A stretch of DNA of 64,000 bases, taken from positions 318,416 through 382,415 of the forward strand of contig NZ_FPBO01000001.1 of assembly GCF_900116645.1 (NCBI RefSeq). Reading direction: 5' to 3'. The position numbers and the translations under genes are program-made. The notes beneath the pieces were generated by a model that saw only the letters and a program-made list of their open reading frames with translations, had not been told where the DNA came from and did not search any database. Positions 27,048-36,696 of the stretch are shown here, in pieces; the stretch's first letter is position 1, and each line of letters opens with the position of its first letter. Origin of the DNA: Pseudoduganella namucuonensis (GTDB taxonomy: Bacteria > Pseudomonadota > Gammaproteobacteria > Burkholderiales > Burkholderiaceae_D).

Positions 27048-27884
27048 ATGAAAACCTCTTTGCCATTGTTCCCCCCCTACCTGTCGCTCGCCGAGCGGGC
27101 CTGGTTTTTCCTGCTGCGCGGTTTCAACACGCTGGTGCTGGTGTTCCTGATGCTGCCCATCCTGGTCATCATCCCGCTCTCGTTCTCCGACAGCACCTTC
27201 CTGTCGTATCCGATGCCGGGCCTGTCGCTGCGCTGGTACCAGAACCTGTTCCAGTCGGAGGAGTGGATGCGCGCCGCGCGCAACAGCTTCATCGTCGCGC
27301 CGTTGGCGACGCTGATCGCCACCGTGCTGGGCACGCTGGCCGCGCTGGGCCTGAACAAGGCCGACTTCGCCGGCAAGGGCCTGCTGATGGCGGTGCTGAT
27401 TTCACCGATGGTGGTGCCGGTGGTGGTGGTCGGCGTCGGCGTCTATCTGCTGTTCGCGCGGATCGGCCTGACCGACAGCTACACCGGCCTGATCCTGGTG
27501 CACGCCGCGCTCGGCGCGCCGTTCGTCGTCACCACCGTGCTGGCGACGCTGCAGGGCTTCAACCACAACCTGGTGCGCGCCAGCCTGAGCATGGGCGCCA
27601 CGCCGCTGACGACGTTTTTCCGTGTCACGCTGCCGGTCATCGCGCCTGGCCTGATCTCGGGCGCGCTGTTCGCCTTCGCCACCTCGTTCGACGAGGTGGT
27701 GATCACCAAATTCCTGGCCGGCCCCGGCCAGGCGACCCTGCCGCACCAGATGTTCACCGGCATCCGCGAAAACATCAGCCCGACCATCGCGGCGCTGGCG
27801 ACCATCCTGATCGTGTTCTCGACCGGCCTGCTGTTGACCCTTGAATGGCTGCGCGGCCGCAACAAGGCCGCCGTCCGCCTCTAG
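27048..27884 (+). CDS. PotC-like ABC transporter permease
   Basis: A 278-residue permease with about six membrane segments and the ATPase-contact loop RASLSMGATPLTTFFRVTLP near residue 180 (20 residues). It begins nine bases after the PotB-like gene and is the last of the four transporter genes. The following 55-base gap holds a terminator-like hairpin immediately before gabD. Confidence 0.92.
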   Translation: MKTSLPLFPPYLSLAERAWFFLLRGFNTLVLVFLMLPILVIIPLSFSDSTFLSYPMPGLSLRWYQNLFQSEEWMRAARNSFIVAPLATLIATVLGTLAALGLNKADFAGKGLLMAVLISPMVVPVVVVGVGVYLLFARIGLTDSYTGLILVHAALGAPFVVTTVLATLQGFNHNLVRASLSMGATPLTTFFRVTLPVIAPGLISGALFAFATSFDEVVITKFLAGPGQATLPHQMFTGIRENISPTIAALATILIVFSTGLLLTLEWLRGRNKAAVRL

Positions 27885-27900
27885 CGCCGCCTTGCCAGCC

Positions 27901-27927
27901 CGGGGCTTGCCGGCCCCGCCTTTTTTT
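27901..27927 (+). terminator. Terminator-like hairpin between the PotC-like gene and gabD
   Basis: CGGGGC (27901-27906) pairs with GCCCCG (27913-27918) around a 6-base loop, followed after two bases by seven Ts (27921-27927). It ends four bases before the gabD ribosome site GGAG, so it could reduce read-through into gabD or act as an attenuator. Confidence 0.6.
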
Positions 27928-27939
27928 CCTGGAGACTTT

Positions 27940-29394
27940 ATGTTGCAACTTGCAGATACGACGCTGCTGCGTCAGCACGCCTATTTGAACGGCGTCTGGT
28001 GCGACGCCGACGACGGCGCCACCCTGGACGTCGGCGATCCCGCCACCGGCGCCGCGCTGGGCACGGTGCCCTTGATGGGCGCGGCGGAAACCGCGCGCGC
28101 CATCGCCGCCGCCAAGGCCGCCTTCCCGGCCTGGCGCGCCAAGACCGGCAAGGAGCGCGGCGCCATCCTGCGCCGCTGGCACGACCTGATGCTGGCCAAC
28201 GCCGCCGACCTGGCCCTGATCATGACGGCCGAGCAGGGCAAGCCGCTGGCCGAGGCCAGGGGCGAGGTCGCCTACGCGGCCTCGTTCATCGAATGGTTCG
28301 CCGAGGAGGCCAAGCGCGTCGCCGGCGACACGCTGGCCTCGCCGTGGGCCGACAAGCGCCTGGTCGTGACCAGGGAGCCGGTCGGCGTGTGCGCCGCGAT
28401 CACGCCGTGGAACTTCCCGGCCGCGATGATCACCCGCAAGGCCGGCCCGGCGCTCGCCGCCGGCTGCCCGATGATCGTCAAGCCGGCCGAGGCGACGCCG
28501 TTCTCGGCGCTGGCGCTGGCCGTCCTGGCCGAGCGCGCCGGCGTGCCGCCCGGCGTGTTCAGCGTGCTGACCGGTTCCTCGCGCGCCATCGGCGGCGAGA
28601 TGACCGCCAACCCGGACGTGCGCAAGCTGTCCTTCACGGGCTCGACCGAAGTGGGGCGCGTGCTGATGGCGCAATGCGCGCCCACCATCAAGAAGCTGTC
28701 GCTCGAACTGGGGGGCAACGCGCCCTTCATCGTGTTCGACGACGCCGACCTGGACGCCGCCGTGGAGGGCGCGATGGTGGCGAAATTCCGCAACGCGGGC
28801 CAGACCTGCGTGTGCGCCAACCGCATCTACGTGCAGCACGGCGTCTACGACGCCTTCGCCGCCAAGCTGGCGGCGGCGGTGGCCGGCTTGACGGTGGGCG
28901 ACGGCCGGGAGGCCGGCGTCACCCAGGGGCCGATGATCGACGTGAAGGCGGTGCGCAAGGTGGAGCGGCATGTCGCCGACGCGATCGCCCAGGGCGGCCG
29001 TCTGCTGGCGGGCGGCAAGCGCCATGCGCTCGGCCACGGCTTCTTCGAGCCGACCGTGATCGCCGACGCCACGCCCGCGATGCTGGTCGCCAGGGAGGAG
29101 ACCTTCGGCCCGCTGGCGCCGCTGTTCCGATTCCGGACCGAGGCCGAGGCGCTGGCGCTGGCGAACGACACCGAATTCGGCCTGGCCGCCTATTTCTACA
29201 CGCGCGACGTCGGCCGCGTGTGGCGCGTCGCCGAGGGGCTGGAGACCGGCATGGTGGGCGTGAACACCGGCCTCATCTCCAACGAGATCGCGCCGTTCGG
29301 CGGGGTCAAGCAGTCCGGCCTCGGCCGAGAAGGATCGAAGTACGGCATGGATGACTACCTGGTCATGAAGTACATGTGCGTCGGCGGCATCTAG
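27940..29394 (+). CDS. gabD: Succinate-semialdehyde dehydrogenase
   Basis: A 484-residue aldehyde dehydrogenase converting succinate semialdehyde to succinate, the step after GabT. It has PWNFPAAMITRK, the catalytic Glu in LELGGNAPFIVFDDAD, the catalytic Cys in AGQTCVCANRIY and GVKQSGLGREGSKYG near the C-terminus. It resembles the NADP-preferring GabD type. The start at 27940 has TGGAGAC upstream; an in-frame opening from 27841 runs through the end of the permease gene and was rejected. Confidence 0.93.
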   Translation: MLQLADTTLLRQHAYLNGVWCDADDGATLDVGDPATGAALGTVPLMGAAETARAIAAAKAAFPAWRAKTGKERGAILRRWHDLMLANAADLALIMTAEQGKPLAEARGEVAYAASFIEWFAEEAKRVAGDTLASPWADKRLVVTREPVGVCAAITPWNFPAAMITRKAGPALAAGCPMIVKPAEATPFSALALAVLAERAGVPPGVFSVLTGSSRAIGGEMTANPDVRKLSFTGSTEVGRVLMAQCAPTIKKLSLELGGNAPFIVFDDADLDAAVEGAMVAKFRNAGQTCVCANRIYVQHGVYDAFAAKLAAAVAGLTVGDGREAGVTQGPMIDVKAVRKVERHVADAIAQGGRLLAGGKRHALGHGFFEPTVIADATPAMLVAREETFGPLAPLFRFRTEAEALALANDTEFGLAAYFYTRDVGRVWRVAEGLETGMVGVNTGLISNEIAPFGGVKQSGLGREGSKYGMDDYLVMKYMCVGGI

Positions 29395-29406
29395 GCGGTA
29401 ATCAAG

Positions 29407-29440
29407 CAGCACTTAATCGGCAGCACTTAATCGGCAGCAC
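29407..29440 (+). repeat. Short tandem repeat before the porin gene
   Basis: CAGCACTTAATCGG is present twice head to tail (29407-29420, 29421-29434) followed by a partial CAGCAC. It lies 26-59 bases before the porin start in the gap after gabD. It may be slippage-prone or an operator; nothing else supports either. Confidence 0.6.
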
Positions 29441-29465
29441 CAACCCACCCATGAAGGAACACACA

Positions 29466-30425
29466 ATGAAAACAAGCGCACTCGCCCTCGCCCTCGCCGT
29501 CCTGACCGCCTGCGCGGGCATGGCCCAGGCGGAATCGAACGTCACCATTTACGGCGTGCTGGACGCCGGCCTGATCAAGAACAGCGGCGGCACGCTGCAA
29601 GTGGGCAAGGGCGATTTCAACCGTCTCGGCTTCAAGGGCGTCGAGGACCTGGGCGGCGGGCTGAAAGCCACCTTCCGTCTGGAGTCGCGTTTCCAGCCCG
29701 ACACCGGCACCACCGAGGCCAACGGCCAGCGCCCCCTGTTCCAGGGCCGGTCGGTGGTGGGCCTGTCGGGCGCCTTCGGCGCGGTCAAGATCGGCCGCGA
29801 CCTGACCGCCGTGCAGGATCCGGCCTCGGACTTCGATCCCTTCGGCTTCCAGACCGTCGGCACGCTGGACGCCGTCACCGGCAACTACATGTCCGACACC
29901 TCGACCGCGTCGTCGGGCAACCGCTTTTCGAACGCGGTGTTCTATAGCACGCCGGTGGTGCATGGCTTCCAGCTCAATATCTCGGTCGCCTCGAAGGAGC
30001 CGCTGAACGGCGTGCCGATCGTCAAATCGAACCCGTACTCGGTCGCCGCCACCTACGGCGGCGGCCCGCTGTCGGCCATGCTGGGCTACGAGCGCGCGAC
30101 CAACGAGGACACCTTCCTGACCCTGAACGGCGCCTACCAGATCGGCGCGGCCAAGCTGTTGACGTCCTACTCGCGCTTCCAGCGCGTCAACCGCGTGCAT
30201 GACACCAACTGGCTGGTCGGCGCCGACATCGCCGTCGCCACCGGCGCGGTCAAGCTCGGCTACGGCCAGGTCAAGCCGGAGAACGCCGGCGCCAGCAGGC
30301 AGGCATCGCTGGGTTATTGGCACGCGCTGTCCAAGCGCACCATGCTCTACACCGACGCGTCGCGCCGCACCGGCGCCGGCTCGAGCGGCACCGCGGTCGA
30401 CCTGGGTATCCACCACACGTTCTGA
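29466..30425 (+). CDS. Gram-negative general porin
   Basis: A 319-residue outer-membrane beta-barrel. A signal peptide ends at about AQAES; the mature protein begins SNVTIYGVLDAGLIKN, the signature start of Burkholderia-type (Omp32-like) trimeric porins, and ends in the C-terminal Phe (HHTF) needed for barrel assembly. It follows gabD on the same strand and is followed by a strong terminator, so it may provide the outer-membrane entry route for the amine taken up by the Pot-type system. Confidence 0.92.
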   Translation: MKTSALALALAVLTACAGMAQAESNVTIYGVLDAGLIKNSGGTLQVGKGDFNRLGFKGVEDLGGGLKATFRLESRFQPDTGTTEANGQRPLFQGRSVVGLSGAFGAVKIGRDLTAVQDPASDFDPFGFQTVGTLDAVTGNYMSDTSTASSGNRFSNAVFYSTPVVHGFQLNISVASKEPLNGVPIVKSNPYSVAATYGGGPLSAMLGYERATNEDTFLTLNGAYQIGAAKLLTSYSRFQRVNRVHDTNWLVGADIAVATGAVKLGYGQVKPENAGASRQASLGYWHALSKRTMLYTDASRRTGAGSSGTAVDLGIHHTF

Positions 30426-30462
30426 TTGACCGCGCGGGCGGCCCGGCCGCCCCGCCGACGAG

Positions 30463-30506
30463 GACAGTGCCCGCCTCCGCAGGGAATCGCGGGCACTGTC
30501 GTTTTT
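30463..30506 (+). terminator. Rho-independent terminator after the porin gene
   Basis: 30463-30474 (GACAGTGCCCGC) pairs perfectly with 30489-30500, with a 14-base loop, and is followed by GTTTTT. It closes the gabT-to-porin region and separates it from the chemoreceptor gene. Confidence 0.85.
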
Positions 30507-30529
30507 CGCGCCGATTTTAGGAAACAGCC

Positions 30530-32140
30530 ATGAACCTTGCTCGCTTTACCATCAGAACACGCCTGGTCGCCACGTATGCCGTGTTGCTTGCCGTGTCGGT
30601 CGCCGTGGCCGGATTCGGCATTTACGCGATGTCGAGGACGAACGACGCGATGCGCAAAGTGGTGGATGTGAATATGGCCAATATCAGCCGGTTGGAGCGG
30701 ATGGCCGACGCGGTGCATATCGAGTCCCGCGTGATCCGGACCATTGCGCTGCTGGAGGATGCGGACGCCGCCGACCAGGAGTTCGGGAAGATCGTGCTGG
30801 CGAGGAGGCAATACAGCGTGGCGGAGCAGCAGCTGCGGGCGTTCTTGGCCGGGGAGGCCTTGTGGAACAAGGTCTCGGAGGGCAAGGACCTCGCGGGCGA
30901 ACTGAATGACAACTTCCTGGAGATGAACAAGGCCTACAAGCATTCCGCCGTGAAGTACCTGTTAAGCGAGGCCATTCCCGCGAACGCGCGCTGGCTGACC
31001 GGCATCGAGGCGTTCTCCTCGGCGCTGAGAGAGCGCAACAAGAGGGACCAGGAGGCGGCCAACGCGATCTTCGTCGGCGCCCGCTTGATCATGGTGTCCG
31101 TCGTCGCGGCCGCGGTATGCGCCGGCATGCTCGTCGCCTGGGCCACCGTGAACTCCATCACCAGGCCCATCGCCTTGGCGGTGCGGATGGCGGAGGACGT
31201 GGCGGCGGGCGATCTGACCACCAGCTTCGACGCGACCAGCGGGGACGAGGCTGGAAAACTGTTCGAGGCGCTGAAACGGATGATGTCCAACCTGACCGGC
31301 ATCGTTCGGGAGATGCGCGCGGGCGCCGGCACCATCGCGGGTGAATCGCTGCGTATTTCCAATGGCAACCGGGATTTATCCGAGAGGACGGAGAAGCAGG
31401 CCGGCTCGCTCAGGGCCACGGCGCTCTCGATGGAGCGGTTGGCGTTGACCGTCCGGCGCAACTCCGACAATGCGCGGCGCGCCGATCAGTTGGCCCAGTC
31501 GGCCTCGCTGGTGGCGGAGAGGAATGGCGCGATCATCGGCGAGGTGATCGACACCATGCGCTCCATCAACGAGTCGGCCAAACACATGGGCGACATCATC
31601 GGGGAAATCGAGGGCATCGCGTTTCAAACGAATATCCTCGCCCTGAACGCGGCGGTCGAGGCCGCTCGGGCCGGCCAGCACGGGCGCGGCTTCGCCGTGG
31701 TGGCGTCGGAGGTTGGACAACTGGCGCAGCGCAGCGCGACCGCCGCGAAGGCGATCAAGGCCTTGATCAGCCGCTCCATCGAGAAGGTGGACCGGGGATG
31801 CGAACTGGTCGACCTGGCGGGCAGCACCATGGGGGACGTTGTCGGCGGCGCCAGGCGGGTCGCCGACGTGCTCGGCGAGATCACGCTGGCGAGCCAGGAA
31901 CAGGCGTCCGGCATCGAACGGGTCAAGCAGGCCATCATCCTGATGGACGAGTCGACGCGAAAAAATTCGGGATTGGTGGAACGGTCGGCGGCGTCAACGG
32001 AATCGTTGTCCGATCTCGCGAAGAAAATGGTCGATGTCGTGAGCGCCTTGAAAATCGCCGACACCGGCATGCCGGATCCCCCGCGCCGCCGGGACGGCGG
32101 GGAGGGGGCCGGCCCCGGCGGGCCGGCCGCGGGCCGCTAG
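30530..32140 (+). CDS. Methyl-accepting chemotaxis protein
   Basis: A 536-residue receptor: first membrane segment about 12-32, a helical four-helix-bundle sensor domain to about 185, second membrane segment ([20 protein letters not shown]), HAMP domain, then the signalling region with the hairpin tip [20 protein letters not shown] (about 360-380). The C-terminus is a Pro/Gly/Arg-rich tail without the CheR-binding pentapeptide. Its ligand is unknown; position next to the GABA cluster hints at a related attractant. Its TAG stop overlaps the convergent TAG stop of pilC, the two sharing the bases CTAG. Confidence 0.92.
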   Translation: MNLARFTIRTRLVATYAVLLAVSVAVAGFGIYAMSRTNDAMRKVVDVNMANISRLERMADAVHIESRVIRTIALLEDADAADQEFGKIVLARRQYSVAEQQLRAFLAGEALWNKVSEGKDLAGELNDNFLEMNKAYKHSAVKYLLSEAIPANARWLTGIEAFSSALRERNKRDQEAANAIFVGARLIMVSVVAAAVCAGMLVAWATVNSITRPIALAVRMAEDVAAGDLTTSFDATSGDEAGKLFEALKRMMSNLTGIVREMRAGAGTIAGESLRISNGNRDLSERTEKQAGSLRATALSMERLALTVRRNSDNARRADQLAQSASLVAERNGAIIGEVIDTMRSINESAKHMGDIIGEIEGIAFQTNILALNAAVEAARAGQHGRGFAVVASEVGQLAQRSATAAKAIKALISRSIEKVDRGCELVDLAGSTMGDVVGGARRVADVLGEITLASQEQASGIERVKQAIILMDESTRKNSGLVERSAASTESLSDLAKKMVDVVSALKIADTGMPDPPRRRDGGEGAGPGGPAAGR

Positions 32141-33357
32141 ACCACCGAACCGAGCTTGAAGATCGGCAGGTACATGGCCACCACCAGGCCGCCGATCAGC
32201 ACGCCCAGGATCACCATGATCATCGGTTCCATCAGGCTGGACAGGGCGCCCACCGCCTCGTCCACCTCCTCCTCGTAGAAGTCGGCCACCTTGCCCAGCA
32301 TGGAATCGAGCGCGCCCGACTCCTCGCCGATGGACACCATCTGCGTCACCATGCTGGGGAACACGTCGGCGTTCTGCATGGCCACCGTCAGGCTGGTGCC
32401 GGTGCTGACCTCGTTCTGGATGCGGCGCGTGGCCTCGTAGTACAGGATGTTGCCGGAGGCGCCGCCCACCGAGTCCAGCGATTCCACCAGCGGCACGCCG
32501 GCCGCGAACATGGTCGACAGGGTGCGCGTCCAGCGCGCGATGGTGGCCTTGCGGATCACGTCGCCGAACACGGGCAGCTTGAGCAGCAGCACGTCCATGA
32601 AGCGCTGCACCTTGGGCGAGCGCTGCCAGGCCTGGAAGAAGAAGTAGATCGCGCCGAACAGGCCGCCGAAGATGAGCCACCAGTACTGCACGAAGTATTC
32701 GGATATCGCCATCACGAACAGCGTGGGGGCGGGCAGGTCGGCGCCGAAGCTCTTGAACACCTCCTTGAACGCCGGCACCACCCAGATCATGATGACGGCC
32801 GTGACCACGAAGGCCACCGCCAGGATCGAGATCGGGTAGGTCAGCGCGGACTTGATCTTGGCCTTCATGGCCAGCGTCTTTTCCTTGTAGATCGCCAGCC
32901 GCGTCAGCAGGTCCTCCAGGATGCCGGCCTGTTCGCCGGCGCCCACCAGGTTGCAGAACAGCGGGTCGAAATACAGCGGGAACTTGCGGAACGCCTGGTT
33001 CAGGCTGGTGCCGGTCTCGATGTCGGCGCGCAGGTCCAGGATCAGCTTGGACACCGAGGGGTTCGAATGGCCCTTGCCGACGATGTCGAACGATTGCAGC
33101 AGCGGCACGCCGGCCTTCATCATGGTGGCCAGCTGGCGGGTGAACAGCGTGATGTCCTTGTCGGTGACCTTCTTGCCGGCGCGGTAGGTCTTTTTCTTGA
33201 CCTTGGTGACCATGATGCCCTGGCGCCGCAGGGTCACGTTGACCACCGCCTCGCCGCCGGCGCGCAGCTCGCCCCGCACGGTCTTGCCGCTCTTGTCCTT
33301 GCCTTCCCAGGCGAAGATGGATTCCTTGACCGGGCTGTTTGCGTTCGATGTCGCCAT
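32137..33357 (-). CDS. pilC: Type IV pilus inner-membrane platform protein PilC
   Basis: A 406-residue GspF/PilC protein. Two copies of the GspF domain are seen (about 70-195 and 275-400), each with an [20 protein letters not shown] or [17 protein letters not shown] motif, and three membrane segments including [19 protein letters not shown]. PilC forms the platform on which the PilB and PilT ATPases act. It lies 26 bases after pilB, and pilD, which normally follows, is 28 kb away at 4157. Its stop overlaps that of the chemoreceptor gene. Confidence 0.95.
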   Translation of the reverse strand: MATSNANSPVKESIFAWEGKDKSGKTVRGELRAGGEAVVNVTLRRQGIMVTKVKKKTYRAGKKVTDKDITLFTRQLATMMKAGVPLLQSFDIVGKGHSNPSVSKLILDLRADIETGTSLNQAFRKFPLYFDPLFCNLVGAGEQAGILEDLLTRLAIYKEKTLAMKAKIKSALTYPISILAVAFVVTAVIMIWVVPAFKEVFKSFGADLPAPTLFVMAISEYFVQYWWLIFGGLFGAIYFFFQAWQRSPKVQRFMDVLLLKLPVFGDVIRKATIARWTRTLSTMFAAGVPLVESLDSVGGASGNILYYEATRRIQNEVSTGTSLTVAMQNADVFPSMVTQMVSIGEESGALDSMLGKVADFYEEEVDEAVGALSSLMEPMIMVILGVLIGGLVVAMYLPIFKLGSVV

Positions 33358-33383
33358 AATGTGATTTTCCGATTACCGTATTA

Positions 33384-35123
33384 CTACTCGTTGGTGCAGC
33401 CTAGCACTTCTTCGAGGCTGGTCAGTCCGTTTTTCACTTTCACCAGCCCGGACTGTCGCAGCGATTTGACACCCTCGGCCTCCGACTGCGCCGCGATCTG
33501 CATGGAATTGCCGTGCGCCAGGATGATGGCCTCGATGGCCGGCGTGATCGGCATGATCTGGTAGATGCCGACCCGGCCCTTGTAGCCGCCGCCGTTGCAG
33601 CGCTCGCAGCCGACCGGGCCGTAGGGTTTCCAGCTGCCGTCCAGCTCCTCCTCCTTGTAGCCGGCCTTGAGCAGCAGGTCGCGCGAAATGTCCACCGGTT
33701 GCTTGCAGGTGCATAGCCGCCGCGCCAGCCGCTGCGCCGTGATCAAGATCACCGACGAGGCGATGTTGAACGGCGCCACGCCCATGTTCATCAAGCGCGT
33801 CAAGGTCGACGGCGCGTCGTTGGTGTGCAGCGTGGAAAACACCATGTGGCCGGTCTGCGCCGCCTTGATGGCGATGTCGCCCGTTTCCAGGTCGCGGATC
33901 TCGCCCACCATGATGATGTCCGGATCCTGCCGCAGGAAGGACTTCAGCGCCACCGGAAAGGTCAGGCCGGCGCGGTCGTTCACGTTGACCTGGTTCACGC
34001 CGGGCAGGTTGATCTCGGCCGGGTCTTCCGCCGTCGAGATGTTGATGCCGGGCTTGTTCAGGATGTTCAGGCAGGTATACAAGGACACGGTCTTGCCCGA
34101 TCCGGTCGGGCCCGTCACCAGCACCATGCCGTAGGGGCGGTGGATGGCGTCCATCAGCATCGCCTTCTGGTCCGGGTCGTAGCCCAGCGAGTCGATGCCC
34201 ATCTGCGCCTGCGTGGCGTCCAGGATACGCATCACGGTCTTTTCGCCGAACAGCGTGGGCAAGGTCGACACGCGCAGGTCGATGGTCTTGGTGGGCGACA
34301 CGATCAGGCGCATGCGGCCGTCCTGCGGCACGCGCTTCTCCGAGATGTCCAGCTTGGCCAGCACCTTGATGCGCGACACCAGTTTTTCCTTGATGGACAC
34401 GGGCGGCTGCGCGTGCTCCATCAGCACGCCGTCCACCCGGAAGCGGATGCGGTAAAACTTCTCGAAGGGCTCGAAATGCAGGTCGGAGGCGCCCAGGTTG
34501 ACGGCGTCCATCAGCATCTTGTTCAGGAAGCGCACGATGGGCGCGTCCTCCACGTCGGCCGCGCCGGCCTCGGCCGCCGCCGCGTTGGACGAGGCGGCTT
34601 CCTCCTCCTCGGCGAACTGGATGTCCTGGTCGTCGCCGGCCAGGTCGTTCAGGCTCTGCTCGGTGCTGCGGTTGATGTTGGCCAGCAGCTGCAGCAGCGC
34701 GTCGTGGGCCACGATCACCGGTTCCACCGACGACTCGGTCTGGAACTTGATCTGGTCCAGCGCCTGCATGTTGGTGGGGTCGGAAATCGCCACCGACATC
34801 TTGTTGCCGCGCTTGGCCAGCGCCACCACGCGCTGCGCCTGCATCAGCCTGGCGTCGATGATCTTGGCCGGCAACTGTTCCACGCTGAAGGCCTGCAGGT
34901 CCATCAGCGGGTAGGCGAAGGTTTCGGAACAGAACAGCGCCAGGTCGCGCGCGTGGATGGCGTTGCTGGCCAGCAGGGTGTCGATGAAGGGGAGCTTGTC
35001 GGCCAGCGACTTTTTTTGCAGCGCGTCCGCCTGCGCCGGCGTCAACCGGCCGGCCTGCATCAATGCCCGGGCCAGGCCGGGCATGGGCGGGCCGGACACT
35101 GGATTGGGTTGGACTGCAGCCAT
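33384..35123 (-). CDS. pilB: Type IV pilus assembly ATPase PilB
   Basis: A 579-residue hexameric ATPase powering pilus extension. The N-terminal MshEN domain (to about 190) precedes the acidic linker (FAEEEEAASS) and the GspE-type motor with Walker A GPTGSGKTVSLY, the Asp box and GEIRDLETGDIA, and a tetracysteine zinc site (CTCK and CERC). The start at 35123 (MAAVQPNP) gives the usual length; an in-frame start at 35201 adds 26 unconserved residues. Upstream of it lies the CorC-like gene on the same strand with a 122-base gap. Confidence 0.95.
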   Translation of the reverse strand: MAAVQPNPVSGPPMPGLARALMQAGRLTPAQADALQKKSLADKLPFIDTLLASNAIHARDLALFCSETFAYPLMDLQAFSVEQLPAKIIDARLMQAQRVVALAKRGNKMSVAISDPTNMQALDQIKFQTESSVEPVIVAHDALLQLLANINRSTEQSLNDLAGDDQDIQFAEEEEAASSNAAAAEAGAADVEDAPIVRFLNKMLMDAVNLGASDLHFEPFEKFYRIRFRVDGVLMEHAQPPVSIKEKLVSRIKVLAKLDISEKRVPQDGRMRLIVSPTKTIDLRVSTLPTLFGEKTVMRILDATQAQMGIDSLGYDPDQKAMLMDAIHRPYGMVLVTGPTGSGKTVSLYTCLNILNKPGINISTAEDPAEINLPGVNQVNVNDRAGLTFPVALKSFLRQDPDIIMVGEIRDLETGDIAIKAAQTGHMVFSTLHTNDAPSTLTRLMNMGVAPFNIASSVILITAQRLARRLCTCKQPVDISRDLLLKAGYKEEELDGSWKPYGPVGCERCNGGGYKGRVGIYQIMPITPAIEAIILAHGNSMQIAAQSEAEGVKSLRQSGLVKVKNGLTSLEEVLGCTNE

Positions 35124-35245
35124 AGCGCGCGCCGTTAGGTAAACTACAAGATCGATAGCCAGCCCTGGGGCCAACCACCGGATGATGCCTGCGGGCATCA
35201 TTTTTGTAAAGCGGGATGCCTATCGTGCGCGCGCCTGGCTTGCGC

Positions 35246-36523
35246 TCAGTCGCGCGGACGTATCAATTTCACGACTTTGATGGACTGGTTTTGCACCTGC
35301 ACCACTTCGATCACGCAACCGGCGGTTTTCACGCTGATCGCCGCCTCCGGGATTTCCTGCAGATATTCCAGCAGCATCCCGTTCAAGGTTTTCGGCCCGT
35401 CCAGGGGGAAGTTTAATCCCAGACGCTTATTGATGTCACGCAAGGCGGTGGTGCCCTCCAGCAGGCACTCGCCCAGCTCGGTCCAGCCGAAGCTGTCGGC
35501 GCGCGCCGCGCCCGGGGTGGAGGTGGTGAACTCGCCTATCATCTCCTCGATGATGTCGTCCAGCGTCACCAGGCCCTGCACCTCGCCGTACTCGTCGACG
35601 ATGATGCCCAGCCTTTCCTTGTTTTCCTGGAAGTACTGCAGCTGGGCGAACACGCCCGTGTCCTGCGGGATGAAATAGGGTTCGGTCAGCAGGGCGCGGA
35701 AGTGCTCGGTGGTCAATTCCTCGTCCTGGGTCAGCAGCGCCATCGCCTTGCGCACGTGCAGGATGCCGGCGATGCGGTTGATCTCGCCCTCGTAGACGGG
35801 CAGCTTGTTGTGGTAGCAGGTGGTCAGCTGGCGCTTGATCTCGTCCACCGGGTCGGACAGGTCCAGCGCCTCGATCTGGGCGCGCGGCGTCATCACGTCC
35901 TCCACCGAGATCGCCTCCAGGTCGAACAGGTTGAGCAGGATGCTCTTGTGCTTTTGCGGGATGAAGTTGCCGCCCTCCAGCACCAGCGAGCGCAGCTCCT
36001 CCGGCGACATCCGGGTGTCGCGCAGCGGCGCGCCCATCGGGATGCGGAACAGGCGCAGCACCACGCCGGTGAACAGGTTGATGAACCACAGCAGGGGCTT
36101 GGCGGCCGACATCAGCGGCCGCAGGATGGTGGCGGTGGGCAGCGCGATCTGTTCCGGGTAGGTGGCCCCTATCATCTTGGGCGAGATCTCGGCGAACACC
36201 ACCAGCAGGAAGGTCATGCAGGCGGTGGAGGCCACGATCAGCCACTCGTCGTAGCCGAAGGTGTGGATGACGATGGCGGTGACCAGCGCGATGGCGGTGG
36301 CGTTGATCAGTGTGTTGGCGATCAGCACCAGCGACAGCAGCTTGTCGGTGCGCTCAAGCAGCCACAGGGTGGCGGCCGCGCGCCGGCTGCCGCGCTTGGC
36401 CTGGTGGCGCAGACGGAAGCGGTTGGCCGCCATCAACGCGGTTTCGGCCATGGCGAAGAACGCCGAACAAAGAATCAGGAAAGCGAGCGCAAGGAATTGC
36501 GCCCATATGGGAACGGTATCCAA
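35246..36523 (-). CDS. CorC/HlyC-family (DUF21-CBS) membrane protein
   Basis: A 425-residue protein: a DUF21 (CNNM-like) membrane domain with four segments (about 8-190), a CBS pair (about 205-330, starting VMTPRAQIEALDL) and a C-terminal CorC_HlyC domain. The family is linked to Mg/Co ion handling; the haemolysin name is historical. The reading frame begins at TTG (36523) before DTVPIWAQFLAL, with only a weak ribosome site; no ATG is available before the first membrane segment. It commonly neighbours pilB in Betaproteobacteria (from memory). Confidence 0.9.
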   Translation of the reverse strand: MDTVPIWAQFLALAFLILCSAFFAMAETALMAANRFRLRHQAKRGSRRAAATLWLLERTDKLLSLVLIANTLINATAIALVTAIVIHTFGYDEWLIVASTACMTFLLVVFAEISPKMIGATYPEQIALPTATILRPLMSAAKPLLWFINLFTGVVLRLFRIPMGAPLRDTRMSPEELRSLVLEGGNFIPQKHKSILLNLFDLEAISVEDVMTPRAQIEALDLSDPVDEIKRQLTTCYHNKLPVYEGEINRIAGILHVRKAMALLTQDEELTTEHFRALLTEPYFIPQDTGVFAQLQYFQENKERLGIIVDEYGEVQGLVTLDDIIEEMIGEFTTSTPGAARADSFGWTELGECLLEGTTALRDINKRLGLNFPLDGPKTLNGMLLEYLQEIPEAAISVKTAGCVIEVVQVQNQSIKVVKLIRPRD

Positions 36524-36696
36524 TGGGTCACCGTGAAGAAGCTGGCATGGGGATTAGGTTGCGGCCTGGAAGTTGTGGAGTGTAAGGCAAGCTTGGCCGG
36601 GGTGCAAGCAAAGCGGCTTGGGCCGGTTTGCGCGCATTCGCGACTAGAATAGGCGTAGATTAACAGATTCCCCTCGTCCCCCGTCAGGAGTGCAGC

